Below, in pieces: positions 11,301-19,000 of a DNA stretch of 64,000 nt. Within the stretch, counting starts at the first letter, position 1. Every line of letters begins with the position of its first letter. Under the pieces are notes generated by a model. The model saw only the letters and a list, made by a program, of their open reading frames with translations. It was not told the DNA's origin and made no database searches. The position numbers were made by a program, and so were the translations under genes. Source of the DNA: JASSUD01 sp031963045 (lineage in GTDB: Bacteria > Pseudomonadota > Gammaproteobacteria > Burkholderiales > Burkholderiaceae); the NCBI GenBank assembly GCA_031963045.1, contig JASSUK010000035.1:1-64000 (forward strand), given 5' to 3'.

Positions 11301-12594
11301 CGCTTGTCAGGATAAAGATGAAAATGTCAGGCAGGCGGCAGTCCGTGCGTTAGGAAGCCAGCACACGTTGTCCGACGCTACCATGCAGGTCTTGATTGAC
11401 GCTTTATGGGATCAAGATAAGTATGTCAGGGAGGCGACAGTCTGTGCGTTACAAACTCAGAGCACCTTGTCTGAAGTCGCTGTGCAGATCTTGATTGGCG
11501 CTTTACAGGATCAAAAGGAATATGTCAGGCAGGCGGCAGTCCGTGCGTTAGGCCGTCAGAGCACATTGTCCGAAGCCGCCGTACAGTCTTTGATCGGTGC
11601 TTTACAGAATCAAGATAGGTATGTCAGGCAGGTGGCAGTCAGTGCGTTAGGCTGCCAGAGCACGTTGTCCGAAGCCACCGTGCAAGTCTTGATCGGCGCT
11701 TGTCAGGATAAAGATGAGAATGTCAGGCAGGCGGCAGTCCGTGCGTTAGCAAGCCAGCGTACGTTGTCCGAAGCCGCTGTGCAGGCCTTGATCAGCGCTT
11801 TACGGGATCAAGATGAGTATGTCAGGTATGCGGCAGTGTGTGCGTTAGAAGTTCAGAGTACGTTGTCAGAATCTGCCATGCAGGCCTTGATCAGCGTTTG
11901 TCAGGATCAAGGTGAAAATTTGAATGTCAGGCGTGCGGCAGTCCATGCGTTAGGAAGCCAGCGCACATTGTCTGAAGCCGTCGTGCAGGTCTTGATCGAT
12001 GCTTTACGGGATCAAGATAAGTATGTGAAGGAGGCGGCAGTCTGTGCGTTAGAAGCTCAGAGCACCTTATCTGAAGCCGCCGTGCAGGTCTTGATCGGTG
12101 CTTTACGGGATAAAGATGAGAATGTCAGGGAGGCGGCAGTCCGTGCATTAAAAAGCCAGCGAAAATTGTCCGAAGCTGCCGTACAGTCTTTGAGCGGTGC
12201 TTGTCAGGATCAAAATGAGAATGTCAGGGAAGCAGCCGTCCGTGCGTTAGGCCGTCAGAGCACATTGTCCGAAGCCGCCGTACAGTCTTTGATTGGTGCT
12301 TGTCAGGATCAAAATGAGAATGTCAGGCAGGCGGCAGTCCGTGCGTTAGGCCGTCAGAGCACATTGTCCGAAGCCGCCGTACAGTCTTTGATCGGTGCTT
12401 GTCAGGATCAAAATGAGTATGTGAGGGAGGCGGCAGCCCGTGCGTTAGGCCATCAGGGCACATTGTCTGAAGCCGCCGTACAGTCTTTGATTGATGCTTG
12501 TCAGGATCAAAATGAGTATGTGAGGAATGCGGCAGCCAGTGCTTTAGGAAATCAGAGCGTGTTGTCGGAAGCCGCCGTACAGGATCAAAAGTAA
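5395..12594 (+). CDS. Giant NLR-like STAND protein: TPR-like, TIR/SEFIR-like, NACHT and two HEAT arrays
   Basis: This 2399-residue protein starts at TTG 5395; no clear ribosome site is seen, and ATG 5437 is the alternative. Residues about 35-60 resemble one TPR hairpin (AYKAMGNLEEAKKWYEKAIK). The TIR/SEFIR-like region (about 120-320) has FLVYAHDN, VVVCCSEVL and GIIPVSL strands. The NACHT has P-loop GRAGIGKTT near 530, Walker B TLFILDGLDEV near 610 and HLTFQEFFAA near 850. HEAT block A (about 1015-1420) has some 12 units of LPDDAILALIT type. A segment at about 1426-1496 matches the C-terminal cap of the preceding paralogue. HEAT block B (about 1500-2395) has 27 full 33-residue units plus a truncated one, ending AVQDQK. 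The internal cap suggests a shorter ancestral protein extended by a second array. Likely a switch-type sensor with a very long ligand-binding solenoid; its target is unknown. Confidence 0.85.
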   Translation: MNKLEKKLFNFITGMRPSSPALSSQHLGISSQHLLGQAQAYKAMGNLEEAKKWYEKAIKKAKTEHERNPGDSRAKITFDTICKEYLTFISGLPLSACQEPGVAANPEKSKQVDYLFEKALSTLGSLGLSNKTSLFLVYAHDNPAYGKADADTSKYLIRKLSQIRVNLYSDQTPMGQAHLMASQALKEDGKLEDILTSQLCLLPTQLRADVEPVDKVVVCCSEVLEKYLKEWPHYESFYQQLRVAYSKDCETRSTSAIREVMRRFSQEQKYKVGFHHVLTEMAFLQIRAERQEDQHGIIPVSLTPKSAKECLGHFIPQTTVRMEDIPRFEAQVQAGREVYPNQSRHLVLFKLIERLLVGSHEATTFLNKFWQGYDKCISQLKNEPLMLDGLAFVELVDGIFSDIERELNSQLVSILQHKRKIKELHLPKLPDLREVLYKHYQSSNLSIQRVSGDEMSLADCYINLAIVESQAQREKDQEELKKQASTFERLPSSEQLQATNPSKVIPLDQLFKTQKLRDGSEAIPQRILIQGRAGIGKTTLCKKLVYDYQHHRLWQEQFDCLLWLPLRQLKTRSPKCLEELLCDQYLVMQGQRQALALADAFKTHQDKTLFILDGLDEVVEELDEGRPLRGFLQELINQKYILVTSRPAGVNAQLLGRLDLELETIGFNPENVRAYIKTYAPASDQEAIQALIDRMPLIQGLVNIPIQLDALCYSWDKLPKNQTSITMSMIYEAMTDKLWRKDGGRLEKKDNNGQALSPSLIQRSSKLKLEQLMGAEIDYLGYLAFKGLEAGRIEFTLDELDQRQDELEKEYLKIQSPFSFTEGLKRTSFLHTADAERPEAERYYHFLHLTFQEFFAAKFLVKHLQTYLKAVEGPASTKATQISLGVMPNQTELETFIATHKYNPRYEIVWWMVAGLLKGVPLERFFTLLEQEPRDLIGMRHQQVMMGCLNEARIHLDKKTVHKLEADLMQWLRFEIESENNDVSQLGCQRIFPEDLLLNCLDQTEGRTNIIHTLGARPTLSDNGILTLITMLQDQNEDARDSITRALNEQKTLPAKAISALSAVLQNSENENDVRVAAAHVLGEQRTLPDDVIATLITTLQNIYEYEDVNSAVARALGNQKTLPDQAVSTLITTLQNKYEHEDIRYAAASALGEQKMLPDHAILALITVLEDKSEDEYIRAEVASALSDHKMLPGYAISALSTTALKKSENKEVRIAVVNALGKQKTVSDSAISTLNTIVIEDKDDDVRIAAASALDEQKIVPDNAILPLITALQNKNKYIRVEAIRNLSEQKTLPDDVILALITKLQKGDKDSRAAVIKILRKRKTLSDHAISALSAALQHQDQKVKAAAARVLGEQKTLPSNTILSLSAMLQDEEDEIKITAASALEEQKTMPDDAILALTTAVQGKGKNIRHAAARALSSHTDSLYTLLPSLDVDQIQALYSSVFLLLGGQTSALYIQQNSLYFYTSVGIKSVPLEAQQVEKLNQAFIEIRPESTIRALMKALQDSDGNIREAAVRMLAAQITLSEFAVQALIQVLQHKNSDIREAVVRVLAAHTALSETAVQALIKALQDSALRVRSAVASALGRQRTLSGSAVQALIQAYHDGHIREAAARALEGQSTLSEAAEQALIGALRDEDEYVRHMATNALGNQSALSEIAVQALIGALRNQDKYFKNAAVRNAAARALKAQGTLSEAAVQALISALRDHDGYIGEAAASVLQAQSTLSDAAVQALIGALWDKDENVRQAAVRALEAQRTLSETAMQALISALRDHDGHIREAAASVLQAQSMLSDAAVQALIGALRDKDENVRQAAVRALEAQRTLSETAVQALISIFQDQYEKIRNVAVSVLGSQSTLSEAAVQSLIGALQDQNVNVREAAVRTLGSQRTLSEAAAQALISVFQDQYEKIRNAAVSVLGSQRTLSEAAVQSLIGALQDQNINVRQAAVSALGSQRTLSEAIVQVLIGACQDKDENVRQAAVRALGSQHTLSDATMQVLIDALWDQDKYVREATVCALQTQSTLSEVAVQILIGALQDQKEYVRQAAVRALGRQSTLSEAAVQSLIGALQNQDRYVRQVAVSALGCQSTLSEATVQVLIGACQDKDENVRQAAVRALASQRTLSEAAVQALISALRDQDEYVRYAAVCALEVQSTLSESAMQALISVCQDQGENLNVRRAAVHALGSQRTLSEAVVQVLIDALRDQDKYVKEAAVCALEAQSTLSEAAVQVLIGALRDKDENVREAAVRALKSQRKLSEAAVQSLSGACQDQNENVREAAVRALGRQSTLSEAAVQSLIGACQDQNENVRQAAVRALGRQSTLSEAAVQSLIGACQDQNEYVREAAARALGHQGTLSEAAVQSLIDACQDQNEYVRNAAASALGNQSVLSEAAVQDQK
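9892..12590 (+). repeat. Tandem 99-bp HEAT-coding repeats
   Basis: About 27 direct repeats of 99 bp, each encoding one HEAT unit of the LSEAAVQSLIGACQDQNENV type. Neighbouring units are nearly identical at DNA level towards the 3' end; for example CACATTGTCC recurs at 12261 and 12360, exactly 99 bp apart. This points to recent unequal recombination. The last unit is broken off after AVQ. Confidence 0.9.
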
Positions 12595-12664
12595 TCGCGA
12601 AATTACCCCCACTCCTATCCTGCTGCAAATGAAAAGTGTAGTCATCAGTTCCCATCTGATATTC

Positions 12665-12684
12665 AAAATGGCAAGAGCCATTTT
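12665..12684 (+). terminator. Small perfect hairpin after the second NACHT gene
   Basis: AAAATGGC / GCCATTTT forms an 8-bp stem around the loop AAGA. There is no good T-run after it, so a terminator role is only possible. Confidence 0.25.
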
Positions 12685-12721
12685 GGCCTTTAGTAACCAG
12701 GTCTTGAGTTTAGAAAATGTC

Positions 12722-12785
12722 ATCTAGATAATATTCAAATAAGACGAGTATGTGGGGGGCAGAAGTGTGCGCTAATGCATTAGAT
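12722..12785 (+). pseudogene. Decayed HEAT-unit remnant
   Basis: Downstream of the stop at 12594, the stretch GACGAGTATGTG...GCGCTAATGCATTAG (about 12744-12783) still resembles the GATGAGTATGTC...GCGTTAG core of the HEAT repeats. It encodes DEYV, then after a frameshift AEVCANAL. The array therefore once reached further, or a neighbouring array has decayed here. The exact limits are approximate. Confidence 0.4.
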
Positions 12786-12930
12786 TTTTTTAGCTTTTGA
12801 AGCATCTATAAGGCGCATGCGTTAGGGATGGAAGCCTGTAGAGGCGAGGTTGGTGAAAGCATGTACATTCGAAAATCGAAGATTTTTGGCTAACCATCCC
12901 AATTAACGCAAGGCGGAAAAGGAAGCATTG

Positions 12931-13344
12931 CTAATGCTTGGTCTGTGTTTTAAGATTGGTGACGTTGGTAAGCGAAAAACGATACATTTCATTCCGACCA
13001 TTCTTGGAATAGGTGAGCGCGCCCATTTCAATGTCAGAAAAATAAAAGACGACAGTAGGCAGCAACATGTTTTGAATGGTGCATGTGCCCTGATAAAAAT
13101 GCTCGCTGGGCGTTTTCGAAAATGTCAATCCTGCGAGGGTTATTTCTTGGCCCAATTTCCAGCCAGTGCTTTTCTCGACGGCAGCCAACACCCCAATCAG
13201 CGTATTGTCTTTTGTAGGGTCTGAAATAGGATGGCTATCCTTTAATAGGATGCCTTTGTCCATTAAATCGAAAAAATAGTTCCATATTTCGCTGAGTTTG
13301 TCTGCTTGAGTGAGCAGCCGCTTTAGCGTTGCGATCGAATGCAT
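12931..13344 (-). CDS. Hypothetical protein, 137 residues
   Basis: Family not recognised. It is a soluble mixed alpha/beta protein with no signal peptide or membrane segment. It begins MHSIATLKRLL and contains TLIGVLAAVEKSTGWKLGQE. ATG 13344 is preceded by AAGGAG about 11 bases upstream, which supports this start and strand over the overlapping plus-strand frame. The gene stands alone, facing the NACHT pair. The protein-like composition and the ribosome site make it probably real; no function can be offered. Confidence 0.6.
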   Translation of the reverse strand: MHSIATLKRLLTQADKLSEIWNYFFDLMDKGILLKDSHPISDPTKDNTLIGVLAAVEKSTGWKLGQEITLAGLTFSKTPSEHFYQGTCTIQNMLLPTVVFYFSDIEMGALTYSKNGRNEMYRFSLTNVTNLKTQTKH

Positions 13345-13709
13345 AGGGTACCAAGCTCCTTGTTTTCAAAGAATTATTTATGATTAAACCGATTGTATTG
13401 GTCAGGGCCGATCCTGATTTTACACTAAATAAGCAAAAAATCACCCTGCAAGCTGTTTTTCATCGCGTTTCCTCTCTGAAGCCATAACTTTAGCCTCGTA
13501 CTACTGCTCGGTAACGGGCTGCAGTAATTTCTTTATCTTGCTTTGTTATAGCTTACATCCAAATGCCGAGGTAATTATGCATTCAGTCCGCTGGAATATT
13601 GCTGTGTCATCTGATATGGATAGTCTGTACGATCTATCTCCAGTATGAGCGCGATAGAAATATCAATAAGGCAAATAAATACTCGGTAAGTCATGAATGG
13701 GGTTTTCTA

Positions 13710-14210
13710 ATGGCCTATACATCTTCTACAAAGCAGCATAAAAGAGAGCGTTGGAATAAGGTGAAGGATACTTACTCCTGGAATGCCGCGACTGATTATC
13801 GATTGCACCCAAAAGAGTATAAAGTGGGAAAAGGCGAGCAAGGTGTTCTTTTGTGTGAGCCTTATAAATCAGAAATTCTGCCGCATTGGCGTTTCAAAGA
13901 TGCTGCGACTGCTGAAATAAGCAGCACTAAAATTTTTGATATTTTCCAAGCGTACCTAGAAAAAGAAGATTTTGTAGGGGCAGATATGGCGCGCAAATTT
14001 CTGCAAATGGGGTATACGCGCGCACGCCGCTATGCAAATCATGCAGGCGGAAGAAAATACCATCCGCAAACCGAAGAAGAATTGCCGCATTCGCCGGAAG
14101 ATCCTGTAAAAGCAGAGAGTGCTGCTATTTTTTATAAAAAATGGCAAGAAGCGGAAAATAATTCCTTGTATAAGGAAATGAAAGGGTATTGGAAAAAAAA
14201 TTATGGCTAA
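13710..14210 (+). CDS. DUF4385 family protein
   Basis: About 166 residues from ATG 13710. An in-frame extension upstream to 13599 exists, but its residues look non-conserved. The core matches the DUF4385 signature as I know it: RLHPKEYKVGKGEQGVLL, then EPYKSEILPHWRFK, then FVGADMARKFLQMGYTRARR and YANHAGGRKY. The family is found in bacteria, some eukaryotes and large viruses and has no established function. The conserved Arg/Lys/His-rich blocks would fit nucleic-acid or phosphate binding, but that is a guess. It is a single gene; an R1 repeat lies about 100 bp downstream. Confidence 0.8.
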   Translation: MAYTSSTKQHKRERWNKVKDTYSWNAATDYRLHPKEYKVGKGEQGVLLCEPYKSEILPHWRFKDAATAEISSTKIFDIFQAYLEKEDFVGADMARKFLQMGYTRARRYANHAGGRKYHPQTEEELPHSPEDPVKAESAAIFYKKWQEAENNSLYKEMKGYWKKNYG

Positions 14211-14308
14211 CCATTAAAATTGAATGTGACAGAATTCTAATAACGATAAAAAATGGCGCGGATCCTGATCCAAATCGATGCCTTTTCAGCCTCTGTTAAA
14301 AAAGCACA

Positions 14309-14440
14309 GTAGGTTGGTGGTGAGGCACGAACCCCAACATGATGACCACGGTCCTTTTAAAACCTGCATATGCATGTTAAAAGTGATAATTACACGTCAG
14401 TGGTCTGCGTTTTGGGGAACGTTGCTCACCACCAACCTAT
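14309..14440. repeat. R1 palindromic repeat, full copy
   Basis: Begins GTAGGTTGGTGGTGAGGCAC and ends CTCACCACCAACCTAT. The interior has a second dyad (GACCAC ... GTGGTC) around AAAACCTGCATATGCATG. It can fold into one long hairpin. The right arm is diverged (GGAACGTTGCTCACC). Confidence 0.85.
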
Positions 14441-14733
14441 CGTTCATTGTGGGTTGATGGTGAGTAAAAATCTGATTTTTGGGTGTAGTGTAGAAGCGAA
14501 GTGACTCAAAAACATGCGAATATCTTTTCCTTTTAAACGCTGCCCACATCGATAGAATGAAAATTTTATGCTAATCTATCTTTATAAATAGTTGCATTTT
14601 GTAGTGAGAGGCAGATTCAGATTCCTCCCTTATTTGCGATACGCTTTAGTATCAAAAAAATTCTAAAAAAGTGCAGCGGTTTATGAAATTCATTTAAAAC
14701 AAGCACAGAAAGCTGGTTTTAAATCTCGTTCAG

Positions 14734-14783
14734 CCCTCTGGATTCTCGTCCACGTTTAGTGGAAAAAATTCAGAGGGTTTTCT
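14734..14783 (+). promoter_or_regulatory. Terminator-like hairpin just upstream of the dioxygenase start
   Basis: CCCTCTGGATT (14734-14744) pairs with AATTCAGAGGG (14767-14777) over 11 bp with one G-U. An inner stem TCCAC/GTGGA caps it, and TTTTCT follows. It ends about 22 bp before ATG 14800. It could be a terminator of upstream transcription or an attenuator in the leader; which one depends on where the promoter lies. Confidence 0.55.
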
Positions 14784-14799
14784 ATCTCTTTATTTCCAC

Positions 14800-15750
14800 A
14801 TGGCTCGCGTTATGGATGATATTGCTCGTGTTTTTAATCTTGCTTCTCTAGGCATCGATGTGCCTACATGGGCTGATAAGATGCGACCGACATTTTTGCG
14901 CCTGCCCTGGGATAGTTACGAATTGCGTGGCCGTCAGCTTGCGGCGCTGCGTGCGGCAAGCAACGCAGAGCACAAAATAGTTTCTACGCCTGCTGCTAAT
15001 ACGGTGGGAGAAGGGGAGAGCGCATTTGCGCCGAAGGATTTTTTAAATGGAGTGTGCGAATTAGAAGCACTGCCTGCTTTTTGCGCACTAGAACCGCAAG
15101 TACAACAGCGGCTGTGTGCTATGGAGCGTCGGCGAAAAAGAGCGGTAGCCACTTTTTTTATCAGCGAAGAAGGGCCCGTTGATGGGCAGGCCGCGGGCCA
15201 AAACAGGCATGCAGCGCCTTCAAAGTGGCGAGTAGAACGCTGTGCAAGCGGGCAATTTGTTCAATATAACAGCCCTTTTTACCCAGACCAGCGGCAATTT
15301 GATGAAATGGAAGAAGAAGTCGTTCAAGACTCCAATTTTCAGAAAATTCTTCATTTTCTGCCTCAGCTTATTCGTGAGGCAGGGGAGCCTGTCTGCGAGC
15401 TGAAAGTGGTATGCCATCAGGTGGCATTGTGTGCAACGTCCGATACACCAGGTCATGGCTCTCCTGAAGGTATTCATCAAGATGGCGCTGACTTTATTGT
15501 TTCCGCTTTGGTGTTGCACCGCGAGAATATAGAGGGTGGTATGAGCCGGGTATATAGAAAAAAAGAAGATGGGAGTTATACGCTCTGCTTCACGCATACT
15601 TTACAAGCCGGTGAAGGTCTTTTTCAAGCTGATGAAAATACGGCTATTTGGCATGATGTTACACCAGTGACTGTAGCTGATAATACCTCTACGGGTTTGC
15701 GCACCACGTTTGGCTTTGATATTCATGTGTTAAAGGGTGCAGGAAATTGA
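14800..15750 (+). CDS. 2OG-Fe(II) dioxygenase, PF10014-like
   Basis: 316 residues. The C-terminal half carries the iron/2-oxoglutarate set of this family: HQDGAD with H226 and D228, then VLHRENIEGGMSRVY, the distal H285 in WHDVTPV, and R301 in GLRTTFGFDI for the 2-oxoglutarate carboxylate. Members characterised elsewhere hydroxylate free amino acids such as L-isoleucine. The substrate here is unknown, and the first 150 residues are not recognisable. No signal peptide, so cytosolic. ATG 14800 has a poor ribosome site and ATG 14812 is possible. The gene stands alone behind the hairpin at 14734-14777. Confidence 0.8.
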   Translation: MARVMDDIARVFNLASLGIDVPTWADKMRPTFLRLPWDSYELRGRQLAALRAASNAEHKIVSTPAANTVGEGESAFAPKDFLNGVCELEALPAFCALEPQVQQRLCAMERRRKRAVATFFISEEGPVDGQAAGQNRHAAPSKWRVERCASGQFVQYNSPFYPDQRQFDEMEEEVVQDSNFQKILHFLPQLIREAGEPVCELKVVCHQVALCATSDTPGHGSPEGIHQDGADFIVSALVLHRENIEGGMSRVYRKKEDGSYTLCFTHTLQAGEGLFQADENTAIWHDVTPVTVADNTSTGLRTTFGFDIHVLKGAGN

Positions 15751-15868
15751 ATTTAGCTTTATGAAAATATAACCTAGCCAAACGGGATATTGGATAAAAC
15801 AGGATGTGGTGTCAGACTGTGCGCAGCAAAATAGGAGCTGTAAATAAAAACATGCTCTGTTAATAAAT

Positions 15869-16003
15869 GGTAGGTTGGGGTAAGGCACGAACCCCAACAT
15901 GATGACCGCTCTGTTCTTTTAAAACCTGTATACGCATGCCAAAAACGCTGATTAAAAATCAGCGGTGTGCATGTTGGAGTTCATGCCTCACCACCAACCT
16001 ACC
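15869..16003. repeat. R1 palindromic repeat, full copy
   Basis: Terminal arms GGTAGGTTGGGGTAAGGCAC and GCCTCACCACCAACCTACC. The dyad extends outward into AATAAATGG / CCGTTTATT. It lies 13 bp before the end of the convergent 1229-residue gene. Confidence 0.85.
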
Positions 16004-16015
16004 GTTTATTACGCC

Positions 16016-19000
16016 TTATGCCAAGGTGGCAATTTTATTTATAAGCGGGGCAGACATAATGGAATGTATTCCTTCTTTCGCGGTAGTTTGGAGGCGTTGC
16101 GCTGCCTGGGTGACGGAGTCTGTAAAATTTGAAACGCGATTGGAAGAAGGCGGTTGTTCAGATAGCGCTTCAGTGGGTGCAGGTTGCAAGTTATATTTAT
16201 AACTTGCACTACCAGGCACTAGCGTTATTTGTTCTTCTTTAATTTTATTAACATCAATTTTGAGGGTGATGTCTGTTTGAGCGAAGCTATTTTCAGGGTC
16301 GCAAGGCAGAATAATATTCACATCATTCAAATTCCTAACCGTTGCAATTTTTTCTTCTCGGAAAATAACTCTTAGCAGTACCGTGCCGTTGTGTTGCCGG
16401 TCTAAGTGGAAGTAGACTAACCGATTTGAATTGCTAGGATGAGCTGGTATAAATTCGGCGCCCGCCAGTAGCAATAATGCCTTACTTTTTATACTTAAAA
16501 TGGCAGGGGAAATAAAACAAGAAGCTTGAGAGATGCAAGATGATAGCAGTACAAGTTCATCTTGTTTATTTTGAGCATACTCATGCTTTTTGCAAAAATC
16601 CTGCAAAAGTCCAGGGATAATAAATTTTTGCTTTCTAAAAAATATATCATTCTCTTTATATGAAGATACATTTCTAAGATTGAAATCGTATTTTTTTCCA
16701 TCAATAAAAAGTTCAGATGTAAATCTCCTATTAAAATCTTGAATGCCTTCAGATGATATTAAAATATTTGGAGCGGTTTGAATATACTCACTGAAATTAT
16801 TTACCTTTTTAAATCCATCGGCTGCCATTTTTAAAATAGCGTTTGGAACCAAATCTTCTAATATTGGATATACATCTCCGATGTCGTAGTGCTGTAAATG
16901 GCTAAGATCAATATAGAGGCGCTCTTTAATTGCCACTTTATAGGCATCAAATAGCGGGGCAAGATTAAACTGCGGGTCTAGCTCCAGCTCGGCATCAGGG
17001 TCTACCACTGCAAGTTTGTCTTCTACTATTTTAATAGGAGTAGACAAACAGTGGGCTAGCGCCAATAGTTGAGCGCTTTTTTGAGGGCGATCTTCTTGAA
17101 GGGATGTCGCAGCGGTAAATAGTGCATCATGTACATTTTTAGCGGCATCCGAGCGCAAAGTTAAAAGCAGCATCTCTTGCTGTTCTAGGGAAAAACTTTG
17201 AATAGCCTCGGTAATATAAGATATCAGCGTGGTTTCAGTTTGTGTTTCTGATTGGTCGGCGGCAGAGAGGTGATGGTAATGCGTGAGCTTTTGGATATTT
17301 GAAAATAAAGTATAAAAATAATGTGTTGCGTCACGCGCATTTTCTTGTATTACTTCTTTAGATGTTACTTCATTCTTTGTATATGTTTCTATGGCATTGT
17401 GCATATGCTTTTCAAGCATGTTTGCATAGAATAGTTTGGCCTGTTTTTCACAGGATGTCTGCAATTTTTGCTTCAATGCATCGACTATATTTTTAAAGCG
17501 ACCTGCCTCTATAGTATGAGAGGAGGGCTGATGATTATGTGTTTGCGTAAGCGTGTCTAGATGCTTTTCTAGTGTTGGTATATCGCATTCCGATTCAGAC
17601 CAATATTTTGAAGAAAGTGCTTCTATTTTTTTATAAAAATGCTCTAAATAGCTAGGGATTTTTTCAAGCTCTTTATATATACCTTCCAATGCTATGGCCA
17701 TGCTTGGAAGCTTTGCAGCCATTGACTCTAAGGAAGCAAGAGGCAAAATATTAAGTACATGTAATTTGTCTTTAAGCACATAAAGAGATGGCATCTCAGC
17801 TGGGAGATTTTTTAGGGTGCTCAACGCTGTGTTAATGTGCTGTGCCACGCTTTTAAATATAGATGCGCTTGTGTTTGTGTCTGACTTTGGTATATCCAAT
17901 GCCCCATAGGCTTTATTCAAAGTACTTAATGACTCTAACGGTACAGCAGCTAGCATGCCATCAAGAGCGCTTGTGTCTAAATGGGCGCTAACATCAGAGA
18001 AAACTTGCCGAATTTCGCCATCAACAAATTGGCTTAATGTAGAAGCAGGCCATTCTGACAAAGGAGGTGCAGACTCACTGGATGCTTCACTGTCTGTGTT
18101 TGGGCGAGTACCAATCCTACTGGTGTCAATTGCATCAAAAGATGCTTGTAGCCGGCCTTGTATTTTGCGTTCATTTTGTTTTTTTAAAGCAGCTTTTTGA
18201 GAAAAAGCGCGTTGAAGTGTATAGATTTCCGTACCTACTTTATAATTTTTACTTTTATAAGAATCCGAATCAAAACGGTCTTGTGCGCTGCATCCCCAAA
18301 AATCGGTGAGATCGGTTTCAAATTTTTTCAGGCTGCGTTGAAAGTGCTCCGTGCTTTTGCGAAGTGATTCTGTAATGTGCTGAGGCACAGTATATGACTG
18401 AAGTTCTGCGGCTTGTGCTAGCGCAGGAAAGGAGCTTAGTGTTTTTATATTACCCGCTAATTGATAGCCAGCGCGCTCAAAAATTAAAGCAGCTTCTTCA
18501 GCCTGATCTTCTATGTGCTTTAATTGTCGATGCTGCTGTAAATAGGCACGCAAGCTTTTGATGCCTTCATGATATTTCTTGGCAGGCGCGAAGTCTGTGG
18601 AGAATGCATGTTCTTCCAACGTTTTGGCCCATTGCTCTATGCAGTGATCTACGTGCTCTAGGCTGCTATAAGGTAAGTAGTCGAGAAGATACTTTAATCG
18701 CTGCTCATCCTGGATCTTAAGTTGCTCGCCCTCACTTTCGAGTTTGCTACCTTCCTCTGTGAGCCCTATGCCCTCACTTTCGAATGATTCACCTTTATTC
18801 TGAAGTTGCGTACCCTTCATTCGAAGTTGCAGGCCCTTATTTTTAAGTCGACCGCTCTCATTGTAGAGAATGCGGATTAGGCAGGCTGCAGCTTCTTTAG
18901 ATAGCGATTCAGTCGTTAGCTTTTTGCTTGCTTTGAGTGGCAAAATAAGCTCATAGAACGTATCTACGCTTTTAGCAAATAGCTGAGCTAGCGTTTCGGT

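Larger units (their letters stand above)
12595..12930. other. Intergenic, decayed array and no intact gene
   Basis: Apart from the HEAT remnant and the small hairpin at 12665, only a weak dyad is visible: GCGTTAGGGATGG near 12830 against CCATCCCAATTAACGC near 12893. A short AAAATC/GATTTT hairpin lies between its arms. No coding potential was recognised. Confidence 0.4.
14211..14799. other. Intergenic region with R1 repeat and leader hairpin
   Basis: This gap holds a full R1 repeat (14309-14440) and, near its end, the strong hairpin at 14734-14777. The rest (about 14450-14730) shows no recognisable gene, only A/T-rich sequence. Confidence 0.5.

Noticed and set aside
12323..12655. Minus-strand open frame of 110 residues with repeated DPDKH and THGLPP motifs
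   Set aside because: It is the antisense reading of the 99-bp HEAT repeats; the repetition is inherited from the real gene and no ribosome site is present.
12928..13224. Plus-strand frame of 98 residues
   Set aside because: It overlaps the minus-strand gene 12931-13344, which has a good ribosome site and a more protein-like composition.
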